From assembly GCA_032622095.1 (NCBI GenBank), contig CP136066.1, positions 46,658,911 through 46,722,910 of the forward strand: a DNA stretch of 64,000 nucleotides, read 5' to 3'. The translations under genes and the position numbers were made by a program. Below the pieces are notes generated by a model that saw nothing but the letters and a program-made list of their open reading frames with translations, did not search any database and had not been told where the DNA came from. This DNA comes from Siphonodentalium dalli. Its lineage: Eukaryota; Mollusca; Scaphopoda; Gadilida; Siphonodentaliidae. This document shows, in pieces, positions 34,176 through 45,163 of the stretch (the stretch's first letter is position 1; the number at the start of each line of letters is the position of its first letter).

Positions 34176-35203
34176 TTTTACCACCAATTCACAAATGAAA
34201 CTACTGGCCACCTGCAAGAACTCTATGTCTGAAATTCTGAATAATGATATGTTAAAAATGTCTCCGGGCTTTCGCATCTTAAAATATGAATAATTGCGAA
34301 ATACGAGAACGACCGGGCGACATTAAAAACACTCTTTCTCGTCCACATGTTAATGTCAAAATACGTGAACAATTTCATGATAATCAGATGAATGCTACAG
34401 GCTGTAGCCCATGCGAAATGATTTACTGATGAATAATGGTGAACTCCAAGATGGCTGCCGGCGTCCATTTTCCATGATCAGAATATTGATGCGAGCTGTG
34501 GTCAGTACTGAAAGATTTTATCATCAAATCCAAGTTGGCTGCTGACGACCCTTTCTTTTGGTCGACCGACCTGAAAATCACCCAATGTCATCATCCATGA
34601 AATTGTCGGTCTAATATGACTCTTACATGAACTCCGAGTATATGACTTTATATAAGCAATTTGCTTGTTGTCAGACCCTCTTCTAATCACACATGTTCAT
34701 ATATCCTATATTATCGATTACCTGTATTCATGTTTTCTTCATGTGTTAGATTTAGAATAAATATTGTTTAAACTAACATTGTGGAATTGTGTGTGGACAG
34801 ACTCACAGACGCCGAACGAAGAGCCACGACAATAGCTTATATTTGAGTTGAGATCTCAAAACATTCGCGAGTTATGCTCAACCAATCATTCGGACGGAGG
34901 GACGCATATACATACTACGACTCAACCGCTCAGATGTGGGTACATATCAAAGTCTGAATCAGATCTACCATCAAGCTGATATGATTTTGACACACAAATT
35001 TCACCCTGTATACGGATGTAATTAATCCCACATGTACGAGACACCTTATCCCGGTTTGTTTAAATCGTATCGGATTTGTGGCCCACGCACTGTTTCGTTA
35101 ATAGAAACATGATAAGCAAAATGAATGCAAGCCTTCAAATATCTTACGTGGAACATCAACATGTGGTATGTTCTTCACCACTAAAATTAACGCATGTGTT
35201 ACG
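34176..35203. other. Non-coding stretch
   Basis: Near 34440-34640 lies a diverged partial relative of the 22685-23385 unit (TCCAAGATGGCTGCCGGC, ATCATCCATGA). No gene seen. Confidence 0.4.
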
Positions 35204-35211
35204 GTCTCAAC

Positions 35212-36218
35212 CAGGGGCGTAGCAAGCAAATTTTATTGGGGGTATAACCATTCATCACGAAGCGATGACCCGACGCCGAAGGCGTCGGTGGGGGAGAGCA
35301 CGAGAGGGGGTCGCCCCCCTCTCGATGGGGGTGGGGTCCTCCCCCGGGAAATTTTTCTGACATTTGAAGCTTAAAGTGGCTCTCTGGTGGCTTCTGACCC
35401 ATCTGACATTGTTTTCCCACCCACTACATTATCATAGATTAGATCAACATTTTTATCATTTATCAATTGTAATTTAATTTCATAAAATGGTAGGCCGATT
35501 GAAAGTGTAATGAACAAATAGGTATATGGGAATTCATGTTGTGTTATTATCTAGTCATTAATGATGTGAAATTACTCCCATAACTGGGATCAGATATTCA
35601 GAAAGTAAATATGTCACAAACAACCATGAGAAAGTAGACTACATGGATACACACATCACCATGTATCGTGGGGTATTTATCGTGTGGGTATGAATAGTGT
35701 GGGTATGCATCGTGGGTATGTATAGTGGGTATGTATAGTGGGTAGGTATCGTGGGGGTATGTATCCTGGGCATGTATAGTGGGGGTATGTATAGCGTGGT
35801 TATGTATAGTGGTGGTATGTATCGTGTGAGTATGTATAGTGTGGGCATGTATAGCGTGGGTATGTATAGTGTGGGTATGTATAATGTGTGTATGTATAGT
35901 GTAGGTATGTATAGCGTGGGTATGTACAGTGGTGGTATATATTGTGTGGGTATGTATCGTGTCGGTATCTATACTGTGGGCATGTATAGTGTGGCTATGT
36001 ATAGTGTTGGTATGTATAGTGTGGGTATGTATCGTTTGGGTATGTATAGTTTGGGTATGTATCATGGAGGTATGTATGGTGTGGGTATGTATCGTGGGCT
36101 GTGCATTGCCGCGATCGTCGGCGATACTTCATTAGTTTGCCAAATATTTTTACTAACATTTGGAAAATATTGGGGGGGGGGGTAAATACCCCCTTGCCCC
36201 CCGGTTCCTACGCCCCTG
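35212..36218. mobile_element. hAT-like MITE with exact 8-bp TSD, hosting a minisatellite
   Basis: The left end CAGGGGCGTAGC and the right end CTACGCCCCTG are inverted copies. GTCTCAAC flanks both sides exactly (35204-35211 and 36219-36226). CAGGGG ends and an 8-bp duplication are the signature of hAT transposons. No transposase lies inside. The interior left part is GC-rich (ACGCCGAAGGCGT; GGGGTCGCCCCCC) and most of the rest is the minisatellite at 35655-36105. Confidence 0.9.
35655..36105 (+). repeat. Minisatellite, 15-16 bp unit, about 28 copies
   Basis: The unit is close to GTGTGGGTATGTATA with variants (GTGGGTATGTATA, GTGGGGGTATGTATC, GTTTGGGTATGTATA). The period keeps one frame open on both strands, giving 144- and 155-residue low-complexity open frames that are artefacts. 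It lies wholly inside the hAT-like MITE. Confidence 0.95.
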
Positions 36219-36536
36219 GTCTCAACTATTACAGCAACAGTAAGCACGAAGCAAACGAACGAAATCCCTTCAACACAGTAATTTGCTTGACATGTACAAT
36301 CAACAGTGGGATATCGAAACTCGTTGTATCTATATTGAATTATACAAACAGTTAAACATGGAGTTCACGTTTGGTCGCAACGTTAGGGGTTTACGATGTT
36401 GAAAACACTTTCAGATATGCACCAGGTGAATATCTAGGCGCATAGGAATGGTTGCAGTTGGGGCGGTCAACAACTCCGATTTTGACGAATTTTACACAGA
36501 TGTCCGTCGCAAAGTTAACCATACCACAGAGCCGTT

Positions 36537-37312
36537 TTAGCTCAACTTAGTTGAGCTATTTACGCCGGACTTGGTGTCCGGCGTCCGTCCGTCCGTCCGT
36601 CCGTCGGGGCGTCCATCCGTCCGTCCGTCAACAATTTGCTTCGGCACGCCCTACATGCAGGCCTCATCCGATCATCATGAAACTTCATATGTAGCTTCGG
36701 GGTGACCTATAAATGGGAGCTATCGAATTTCTCTGAATTTCGATAGATAACATGGCCGCCAACGGCCATCTTGTATTTCAATTGTGGATCCATCGGCACG
36801 CCGCACAGCCCTTATATATGGCCGGATCATTTTGAAATTTTGCAGGCACGTTTGGGATCACCTTTAGATGGGAGCTATTGAATTTGAAAATTTTTCGTTG
36901 AAAAACATGGCTGCCGGCGGCCATCTTGGATTTCTATTCTTTGCATCACTAAATCCGTTGACACCCTCCACAGCCTGCATCTTTCATCCGATCGAAATCA
37001 ATGGGGGATGGGAGCTATCGATTAACGATTTAACTAAATTTTTGCTAAAAAACATGGCTGCCGGCTGCCATCTTGAATTTAGTTTTTTGTATCACTAAAT
37101 CCTTGATCACGCCGTGCAGACCGCATCCCTCATCTGATCATCACCAAACTTCATATGTAGCTTCAAGGTGAACTATAGATGGAAGGTATCAAAATTTTCT
37201 GAATTTCGATTAAAAAAAAGATGGCCGACAGCAGCCATCTTGAATTTTGTTCCTTGTATCACTAAATCCTTCATCACGCCGTGCAGGCTGCATCCCTAAC
37301 CCGATCATCCAA
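36537..37312 (+). repeat. Satellite-bearing element, 4-5 units (locus 2)
   Basis: It starts with the perfect palindrome TAGCTCAACTTAGTTGAGCTA, then GGTGTCCGGCGTCCGTCC and a GTCC microsatellite. Core units match those of 18254-19690 (CATCTTG at about 36767, 36922, 37070 and 37230). It is shorter than locus 1, so unit number varies between insertions. Confidence 0.88.
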
Positions 37313-37420
37313 ATTAGCAAAACGACATGAACCAAGGAAATCATGTGAAACGTCGTTAATAACAATAGTTTCCGAATATTATCCTGTTCTAGGGAAACAC
37401 ATTGTCATGTCGCTGTACTA

Positions 37421-38649
37421 AACACCTCAAAATAAGTAAGTCCCCCCAAATCTGATCGGTAATAGCTCCGGATCTATTCGTGCGATTGCGATGAAATTTG
37501 GCAGGGATTTTCAGTATGATAGTAGCAACGATGGCTAACAATCATTAACCCATCTGTTGTGTTATGGCTGGATGAGCGTGAATTTAATGGAAAAAATTTG
37601 GTTTCAAAAATTGAAAGTGGATTTCAGCCTGAAATTTGTATCGGTTAATTGAAATTTAAGACCAACAATTTCACACTCCCAGGTGCCCACAACTCTTTGC
37701 TCTCATTCCTGAAAGTTGTTAACCCACCGGCGCTGTAATGCTTGGTTGAGCATGGGTGTAATCAATAAATGTCAGTTTCAAAATGTTGAAAACAGGTTGC
37801 AAAGAAGAAATTGTAATGAAAAATCAAACATTTTGGTTGAATATTGTTCAGTAGGATGTGGTGCCAGTCCTTCGCCACAAAACAGGACAAATGTGAGCTC
37901 GCGTTGAATTCAGTAAACCGGCCGTTCGTCGTTGTAGTGTAAAGACCCAACCCCGAAGTACGATATTTTGCATGCCCCCAAAACAAAGTTGCTTGCGTTA
38001 CTCCTGTCTAAACGGTGATTTTCTCGTATTTGTATCTATCCGAGAACATCTAGGAACATTGGATTTCACACTTTCGAAAAGACTGAACGAGCATGTTTTG
38101 AAACGAAAAAGGTATTAGTCCCAATTTGAGAGGGGGCTGCCACACAGCAGCCAAGAATGCTCGGCCAATTTGCACCCTATTGACTCAATGTTTTCAGGAT
38201 TTTGTCCAAAAGGAATGCCAAACCCTGTATTGAACAATATTCGTCCATAAAATTGATCACTCCATCAGAATTTCCTGCTTGAAATCAAGTTTTACCGTTT
38301 TGAAACCTGCATTGTTTTCATTAAACTCACGCCCAAGCAAGCATCGTAGCACTCATGGGTTAAAACTTTAACAGGTGAGAGCAGGGAGGTGTGGACATCT
38401 GGTGGTGTAAAATACCGTTATTAAATGTCATTTATCCAATAAATATTTTCACCTGAAGTTCACTTTGCAATTTTTTAAACCTGCATTTTTGTCATTGGAC
38501 TCACACTATTCCAGTCATAACACAACCTATGGGTTAATGATTGTTGCTACTATCATACTGGAGATCCCTGCCAAATTTCATCGCAATCACAAGAATAGAT
38601 CCGGAGATATTACCGATCAAATTTGGGGGACTTACTTATTTTGAGGTGT
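37421..38649. mobile_element. Foldback MITE family T, copy 3 (complete)
   Basis: It begins TA|AACACCTCAAAATAAGTAAG and ends CTTACTTATTTTGAGGTGTT|TA. Both arms carry TTTGATCGGTAATATCTCCG or its inverse. 1229 bases, the best-preserved copy. Minus-strand frames at 37762-37986 repeat a shadow frame seen in copy 1. Confidence 0.88.
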
Positions 38650-39056
38650 TTATAAAGCGGATTGTTGGGTTGTTTTGAAATGTGTATATATATTCGCGTA
38701 TGAGAGAGAGGTATATTCTCCTATGACATTAACAGGGAGACGTGACACGTTTTATATACATTTCCAGGGATAAAATCGCATCGTGTGAATGAGCCTTTTA
38801 ATTGACATTCCGTGACTTCCGTCAAAGTTCTTCAGTCTTCTAGATCTGATAGTTGCTGCTATCGAGTACTTCATAACGGACATTGAAGAATACGATTGAC
38901 GAGTAACGCCCTCTCAGTTGGATATCATATTCAAGGTACAGCTGCTGAGCGAAGTCATTGGTTGTAAAAAATTAACGATCTTAAAACACACCTATTCATC
39001 AATTTTGCACCATTAAATGTGGTGGGCCTCCTATATATATTCGCTCCACACGATAA
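38650..39056. other. Spacer, possible promoter side of the 39167 exon
   Basis: No repeat recognised except GAGAGAGAG near 38703. No TATA box can be assigned with confidence. Confidence 0.3.
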
Positions 39057-39136
39057 GCGAAATATCCGAACCTGAGTTATACACGATCTGTGCTGAGCGA
39101 AATATCCGAACCTGAGTTATACACGATCTGTGCTGT
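39057..39136 (+). repeat. Perfect 40-bp tandem duplication
   Basis: GCGAAATATCCGAACCTGAG...GATCTGTGCTGA is present twice without change, ending 30 bases before the ATG at 39167. It may be duplicated 5' UTR or promoter sequence. Confidence 0.9.
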
Positions 39137-39166
39137 TACTTGCTGTTCTATATTATCTCCGAACAC

Positions 39167-39242
39167 ATGATGTCGGACATTTCACATATCGAGATTCTCA
39201 AGAGAGAAGGAATTAGCGACGAAGGGTTGACAGCTGTTACAG
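39167..39242 (+). CDS. Candidate first coding exon of unknown gene
   Basis: ATGATG opens a frame reading MMSDISHIEILKREGISDEG then LTAVTG, ending at a consensus-like donor (ACAG|GTTAGT) in phase 1. The peptide is hydrophilic and unlike the surrounding repeats. The next supported exon (44931-45163) would need a phase-2 junction, so at least one further exon is missing if the two belong together. It could be an unrelated gene or a chance frame. Confidence 0.35.
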
Positions 39243-39409
39243 GTTAGTACACAAATCCTTTCGTATCCATCTCTCCGGATACGATCATGATCAAAGGGGA
39301 CCGCCTGGGAATGTTTCCCACCTCGTAATTTTTATATCTCGCAAACATCCGAAAAGTTTATGAATACATGTTGTATGACATCCACTGTGTACGGACTGTT
39401 ACATCGAAG

Positions 39410-39503
39410 CACAGGCCCAGGTGGCAAATATTTGAACCACACCCTTTGTAACCTATCCAGGTTACAGAGGGTGTGGTTCAAATATTTGCCCCCGGGGCCT
39501 GTG
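39410..39503. mobile_element. 94-bp hairpin MITE
   Basis: CACAGGCCC at the left pairs with GGGGCCTGTG at the right; GCAAATATTTGAACCACACC pairs with its exact inverse, and GTAACCT with AGGTTAC at the tip. Flanks CATCGAAG and ATCGGAAG may be an imperfect 8-bp duplication. The termini resemble those of the 8-bp-TSD elements at 13760 and 13968. Confidence 0.75.
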
Positions 39504-40399
39504 ATCGGAAGTGGTTCCATCGCCGATAGTGTTATAGATAGGCTAGGCGTATAGAATTTACGCGACAGGTATATTCTTATGGACAAATTATCGTAGTTTC
39601 TGAATCTGTATGTTGCACAGACCTATTTGGATGCAAAATATATAATTTCTGTTCATTTTCAACGTCACCCGTGCACATTTTCGTTGATATTTCGATAACA
39701 CTGACAACTGTTTATGTTTCCAGAATCGAAAACACTACATCAAATACATCTAATGTTATATCATTTCCGAGCTGTCTTTAACCATAATTAGAAAATTGGT
39801 ACCCCAATTTCAAATTTGCGAGAAAAAAAATTGACTTTAAGATGTAGAACGCCTCTCTTCAACCCAAAATGTCATGACGATTCACACAAAGTTGCTTATT
39901 TTATTTCGACCAGATCGAAATATGCTTGTATAACAATCGCGTGTTGTATATCATTGAAAAGAGCAAGATAGGATATTTCGAACACGGGCAAAATTATTAA
40001 CCCTCCCCCAAAGAGTCGTAGTTCGAGAGAACACAATGTCGATACATAGTCGGAGGTAAATACAATCAATTGATGCATACTTGCTATATATGAGTATGCA
40101 TTATGTTCCTATACATCTATTGGTGATATATTATATATTTTACCACAAACTAAAACTCTAACCCATCCCACACACACAAATCGTCCCAAATTAATAATTA
40201 CCTGCCGCACAACAGATCAACCCCCTAATTCTCGGCATTGTATATATCATGTTGTACTTACTATAAATGCGTGTAAATGTGTTTCTTCCAACTCAATCGA
40301 TTCCCAAATAGATGAAAGGATGAAGATAAATTAAATAGAGTTGTTTCGAAAGTCAACATTGGCCGCCCTGGTCAACTTCATCAGGTGATGAGTCATCGA
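39504..40399. other. Non-coding stretch
   Basis: AT-rich; no gene or repeat recognised. Confidence 0.4.
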
Positions 40400-42230
40400 T
40401 ATCCTCAATTTCGTCGGAGTCATCATCAATCAATCAATATGGTAACACTTCCAGCCTCTTAGTATTCAAAGCATTGGAAATCCTATCTAGTGTGTTGTGA
40501 CCGTTTTGGGTTCATAAGAGGCAATACTAGCAGAATATTGACCTAAAAGTGGTGATAAACGTCCAAATGCCTGTCAAAATGTCTGCCAAAATGCAAAAAT
40601 AGCATATTTTGGTAATATTTTAACAATGTTTTGATCTTGATATAATGGTCCCAATTCAAAACCACCAGGCATATTGGGCTAAAATGTTGGATCAAATGTT
40701 TATAGGGCCACTGGAACTGGTTAGTTAGGGGCCGGCTCTATTTTTAGCTCTATTGTCATGAATTCTTTTTAAATTTTCTTTTCAAGTTCCAGTTTTCATT
40801 TATATTTGGTATAGAGCATAGCTATGACCCCTAGCTATACGCCCGTTTTGAGAAAAAAACGGAAGTGTTATATAAATGGTTCGTCCGTCCGTCTGTCCGT
40901 CTGGGCGTCCGTCTGTCACTTGGTTTCTGGATGATAACTTTAGTTTGGAGAGATGGGTTTCGATGAAATTTTGTGTGTGGGGGTTATGGCCAGGACCCAC
41001 AGGCTGAGTTCGAATATGGGTTCGGTCCGATTACTTTTACCAGAGTTATGGTTCCTTTTCGACTTAGAATTGATAACTTTAGTTTCGATCGACGGATTTC
41101 GAATAAATTATGCGTGTGGGTTTATGACCAGGGCCCGGAGGCTGAGTTCGAATATGGGTTCGGTCCTATTATTTGTACCAGAGTTATGGTTCCTTTTCGA
41201 CTTAGAATTGTGCAGGTTTTAGGTTTCCGGAGGATAACTTAATTTAGTTTCGATCGACGGATTTCGATGAAATTTTGCGTGTGGGTTTATGAAAGGCTGA
41301 GTTCGAATATGGGTTCGGTCCGATTATTTTTACCAGAATTTGCCCCTTTTACCATCAAATAACTTTTCGACCAGATAACGGGCGTATCTTGCCACGCCCG
41401 ACGGCGTACTCTTGTTATTTCCATGGCGTCATGCTCAATTGATGTTTAGGTGCTGCACATGGTTCAGAACTTTGGTATACTGGTCCCAATGCAAAACCAC
41501 TGGGCAGATTGGTAATTTTTTTGGTTTGAAGGTCTATAGTACCACTGGAGTTCAGGACCATTAACCTGGTTAATTAGGGGCCCAGCTCATGGGGAGGCGC
41601 GGGGGTGGGTCAATACCTATAATGTTAGCTCTATTTTCATCAATTATTTTAAAACCTTCTCAAGTTCCATCAGACGGGTTTAATTTACAATTGGCATAAA
41701 TCATTACCATGACCCCTACTAGTTTAGAGTTGTTCATAGCACCATGCTAATTTCATATTTAGGGGCTGCACGTGGTTTTTAAGATTCGGCCTGAGCATTA
41801 TGGGTGTTTTGCTTTTAATAGCTCTTATTATGCTAGTACCAATGAATTCTTATGTGAAATTGCATCTTAACTTCTTAACTGAGATCTACTGAGCCCTACG
41901 TTAGGGATTACGGGCTGTAATGGAAAGATTACTGTTATTAAGGTGCCGGATTATGGACCAGTAATACTATTTGAAAAATATGGTAAAACCACTTTTTATC
42001 CAATTCCAGTGAAAGTATTTCATTCAAATTTGGTATGGAGCATTGATATGAGTCCTAGTATAAAATTTGCCCATGGCATCATGCACAGATAACATTTAGG
42101 GGCTGAATCGTGTACAGACCATTAGTACTATATATAAAACCATATGCGTTTCTGAATGATAAAAATCCTATGCTGGTCCCAGTGCTCACTTATATGGAAG
42201 TGCCTTGTAATTTTTTTGAATTATGATGGT
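40400..42230 (+). repeat. Diverged tandem units interrupted by an insertion
   Basis: Blocks such as GGTCCCAAT.CAAAACCAC, CCACTGGA, TAGCTCTATTTTCAT, TTTGGTAT.GAGCAT, ATGACCCCTA, CATGGC.TCATGC and TTTAGGGGCTGCAC.TGG recur about three times (around 40620-40835 plus 41420-41480, then 41490-41790, then 41960-42170). The first unit is split by the element at 40837-41416. Confidence 0.6.
40837..41416 (+). mobile_element. GTCC-microsatellite/tandem-core element (pearl- or Helitron-like)
   Basis: It starts ATACGCCCGTT, matched inverted near the right end by AACGGGCGTAT. A GTCC/GTCTGTCC microsatellite follows the start. Next come about three core units (GATAACTTTAGTTTCGATCG, GGCTGAGTTCGAATATGGGT, ACCAGAGTTATGGTTCC) and a tail with CACGCCCGACGGCGTACTCT. 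Related copies are at 44232, 48900 and 57480. The GCCCGACGGCGGGC hairpin just before a short TCTTGTT end at 49335 recalls Helitron 3' ends. Family assignment is inference. Confidence 0.7.
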
Positions 42231-42871
42231 TATATACTTTTAATAGGCTTTAATCTAGTCGTCTTAAGTATTTTTTCAACACGTATAATGATCCGTTGAA
42301 CAAGTGAGAGTCCCAGCCGTCCTGGAGACTCTAGTTTACTCGAATGGTTGCAATTGCCATCGCCGTGGCGTAATATAGGTAACCAAATTGGAAAACACTA
42401 TCTGCGTGTCGTCATGCGATGGTATTGTGCATGAACACAATTAATGTCAATCTGGTTTAGACCGACTAAATACGTATATATAGTGCCAGTAAACGCTTAC
42501 CAGTCATGTTTAAAATATAAAAACACGACGGGTGACCTTGATATCAATAATTTACGTCCAGATATGACTGTGTTACATTCGGATTCACAATCGACGATAA
42601 TTTGGCCATAAAATGGCGCCGGTCCAGGTCGGTCCTATAAATTCTGGATGTTGACACGTCACACGACACGTCACCTCAATTCACGCATGGCCTATTATAG
42701 TTTTTGGTTGATTTGTTGCGGTTGATCCCAATTACATATTATAAAGTCAATACATAAAGAGGGGTGGGTGGGTTTTCTGCGGCTGGAAAAAAATTGTTTT
42801 GCAACACACATTCCCAGAAAGCATTTCCAAATGTTTTGCAGTTAGAAATTTTGATATTGTATCAGCGAACA
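42231..42871. other. Non-coding stretch
   Basis: No gene recognised. GGGGTGGGTGGG near 42759 may be a remnant of the G-run repeat family. Confidence 0.35.
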
Positions 42872-43260
42872 GTCGTCCTAAATGTCGTAACTCAGAACTT
42901 AGGTTCAGAGTCGACGGACACCCAAAGCCTTCCAGATTTCTTGCAAGTTGGAGCTAAACTGCATTGTGAAATCCGTGCACTCATTTACTGAGGGTGTCAA
43001 TCAATACATGCACGCGTTATTTCGCCGTCATAATAAACAGACTCAATGCGTGCACGGTATTTCGTCACTGCAGCTCCGCCTTGCAATTCCGTCTGCAGGA
43101 ATTGTTAATAACCCTAATGACTCTCAATGGTCCCAGGCATTTTTGCGATAACCATTCCGATAGCTCGCGTTTATTGAATCCTAGACTAAGGGAAATCTGG
43201 AATGCTTTGGGTGTCCGTCGACTCTGAACCTAAGTTCTGAGTTACGACCTTTAGGACGAC
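42872..43260. repeat. Inverted-repeat element with 70-bp arms
   Basis: GTCGTCCTAAATGTCGTAAC and CTCAGAACTTAGGTTCAGAG with CGACGGACACCCAAAGC at the left are matched inverted at 43186-43260. The interior holds a second, weaker inverted pair (GAAATCCGTGCAC with GTGCACGGTATTTC). No coding frame; short frames across it are chance. Confidence 0.8.
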
Positions 43261-43279
43261 CAGCATGGTCACACTGAGA

Positions 43280-43573
43280 AAAAAACTTAGTCAAAAGTAA
43301 CTAAGTTACCTTAGTCAGAACGCCCGTCTCAAAACTAACTAGCTTAGCTTAGTCAGAAATGACTAAGGTTGCCCTTAGTCAGAAATGACTAAGGCCTTAG
43401 TCAGAAATAACTAAGGCCTTAGTCAGAAATGACTAAGGCCTTCGTAAGAAATGACTAAGGCCTTAGTCAGAAATGACTAAGTGCAACCTTAGTCATTTCT
43501 GACTAAGCTGAGCTAGTTAGTTTTGAGACGGGGGTTCTGACTAAGGTAACCTAGTTACTTATGACTAAGTTTT
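43280..43573. repeat. Palindromic element built from CTTAGTCA units
   Basis: The outer arms are AAAAAACTTAGTCA...AGTAACTA.GTTAC, CCCGTCTCAAAACTAACTAG and inverses. The core is a tandem run of the self-complementary unit CTTAGTCAGAAATGACTAAG (period about 24 bases, roughly five copies). The whole 294 bases can fold as one long stem or as a row of small stems. It lies 19 bases after the previous inverted-repeat element. Confidence 0.88.
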
Positions 43574-44231
43574 TTGGACCTAATTGTTGGGGGTATCATA
43601 GCCCTGCAACCCCAGCTGAACATTGCAACTGCAGATTAAAATAACTGAAAATAATGACTTACAGGTATCAAAATAAATTTTATTAACTATTGAATCAATT
43701 AAACAATGTAAACAATGTTATATCTTGAAAGAACATTATTGATCACAAAATACTAGTATGCATTGAATATACATTCAATATCTGACCAGTCGATAATTGT
43801 TTCAAATTGAGACAAAAATTTATGCTTACATTAAAATGATAACGAGCGACCAACATAGAAGATTAAATTGGAGGAAATGAAGAGTTTTTTTAGAAGAAAA
43901 ATTATATGATAAATATCTTCACCACTATGTGTGGAACTGAGCGCTTGTATCAAGCCACGGTGGAGTTTCCGACACACATCGTGACTTGCCTTCAGGCTCG
44001 TCACAATAATTTCAGGAACACCGCCTTGGCTTAATACAAGCGTGCATATCCACACATGCATAGCACTTGGTGATAACCTCTATTTAATGGTACTCAATCC
44101 GATAAAACTCCTCTCAATTACTATTTCAATGGCTTCGGGGTCAAAAATATTTGATTCGAGTCGAGGAAGTCACCCATCAAAGCTCAGATGACAGGGCTGG
44201 CTCGCCGTATATAAACGCAAATCATTTTATA
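43574..44231. other. Non-coding stretch
   Basis: No gene or repeat recognised; a 76-residue minus-strand frame at 43831-44061 has no recognisable features. Confidence 0.35.
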
Positions 44232-44760
44232 TGCCCGTTTTAAAAAAGGGACGTATTATGTTATCTGTCTGTCTCGCCGTCCGTCTGTCCGTTAACATTT
44301 TGGTTTCCCATCGATAACTTGAGTAAGACTAATTTTATCAAAACCAAACCTGGTACTAGTATGCGGCTCAATCATATCAAAATACAATTCAAGTTCGAAT
44401 TTGAGTACGGTCAGATGATTTTTGTATGAATTCTGAGCATTGTTTCGAATTAGATTCTAATTCTCCGTTGAACTGTTTGATTTCGGATGTTAATTTAACC
44501 GCCTGCAGTTTCTGTTATTTTATCAGAACATAATATGGTATCTGCGTGTTTCAAACGCAGGTCAAGTTCAAACATGGGTTATGTCTGATGAGTTATACCC
44601 ATTTTTCGACTTTAGTTGTTGCGGGAGGCTCTGTCCACTTTTTTAATTGTCTCCATTAAGTGTTAATTATTGAGGTAATAAATCTACTTATATAAACATT
44701 ATGTGTTTTTCACATGTAGTAATTATGGGCAAACATACCGCAAGCACATTATATAGTGGC
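44232..44760 (+). mobile_element. GTCC-microsatellite element, second subfamily, copy 1
   Basis: TATGCCCGTTTTAAAAAAGG is followed by GTCTGTCTCGCCGTCCGTC, then AACTTGAGTAAGACTAATTT, ATATCAAAATACA, TTTGAGTACGGTC, TTATACCCATTTTTCGACTT and GGAGGCTCTGTCC. Nearly the same order is found at 48900-49356. Confidence 0.65.
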
Positions 44761-44930
44761 GTATACACACAGAAGCCTCAAAACTCATAAAAACAGAGAA
44801 GGGATGAAACTTCGATGTTCGATTTATGCATGCATATTATGAACTTACTATTCGCATTTATTTTATCGATCAAAAGTGTTAAAATATAAACCTCATATAG
44901 ATAGTTTTTCCACATGCAGTAAGCGGACAG

Positions 44931-45163
44931 AAATGCTACCCCATACCGAAGGGATGATTTGCACCTTGCTAATGTCTACCCTCCTAAGGATGTACGAGAT
45001 ACAACGAGAACAATGATTTCTGCTTCTGACACAAACATCAAGACCCAACGGCGATCCCATGGATATCAATTAGTAGTCATGAATAAATTTTATCAAGAGA
45101 TGAAGAGAATAAAAACAGCGCTCGCTACTTTTCACCCAAAACCGTTTAGATGTGTGTTGTGTG
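44931..45163 (+). CDS. Unknown gene, first visible coding exon
   Basis: The open frame runs from 44923. Possible acceptors are ACAG at 44927-44930 or GAAG near 44951; an in-frame ATG at 45013 could instead start translation. It encodes NATPYRRDDLHLANVYPPKD, VRDTTRTMISASDTN, a run with HGYQLVVMNKFYQEMKRIKT and FHPKPFRCVLC. It ends G|GTGAGT in phase 1, exactly matching the phase of the next exon. Confidence 0.65.

Noticed and set aside
35598-36185. 144- and 155-residue low-complexity frames on both strands
   Set aside because: They are translations of a minisatellite unit and have no start context or conservation.
39167-45163. Joining the 39167-39242 exon directly to the unknown gene at 44931
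   Set aside because: The phases differ (1 against 2), and the strongest acceptor near 44919 puts a stop codon in frame.
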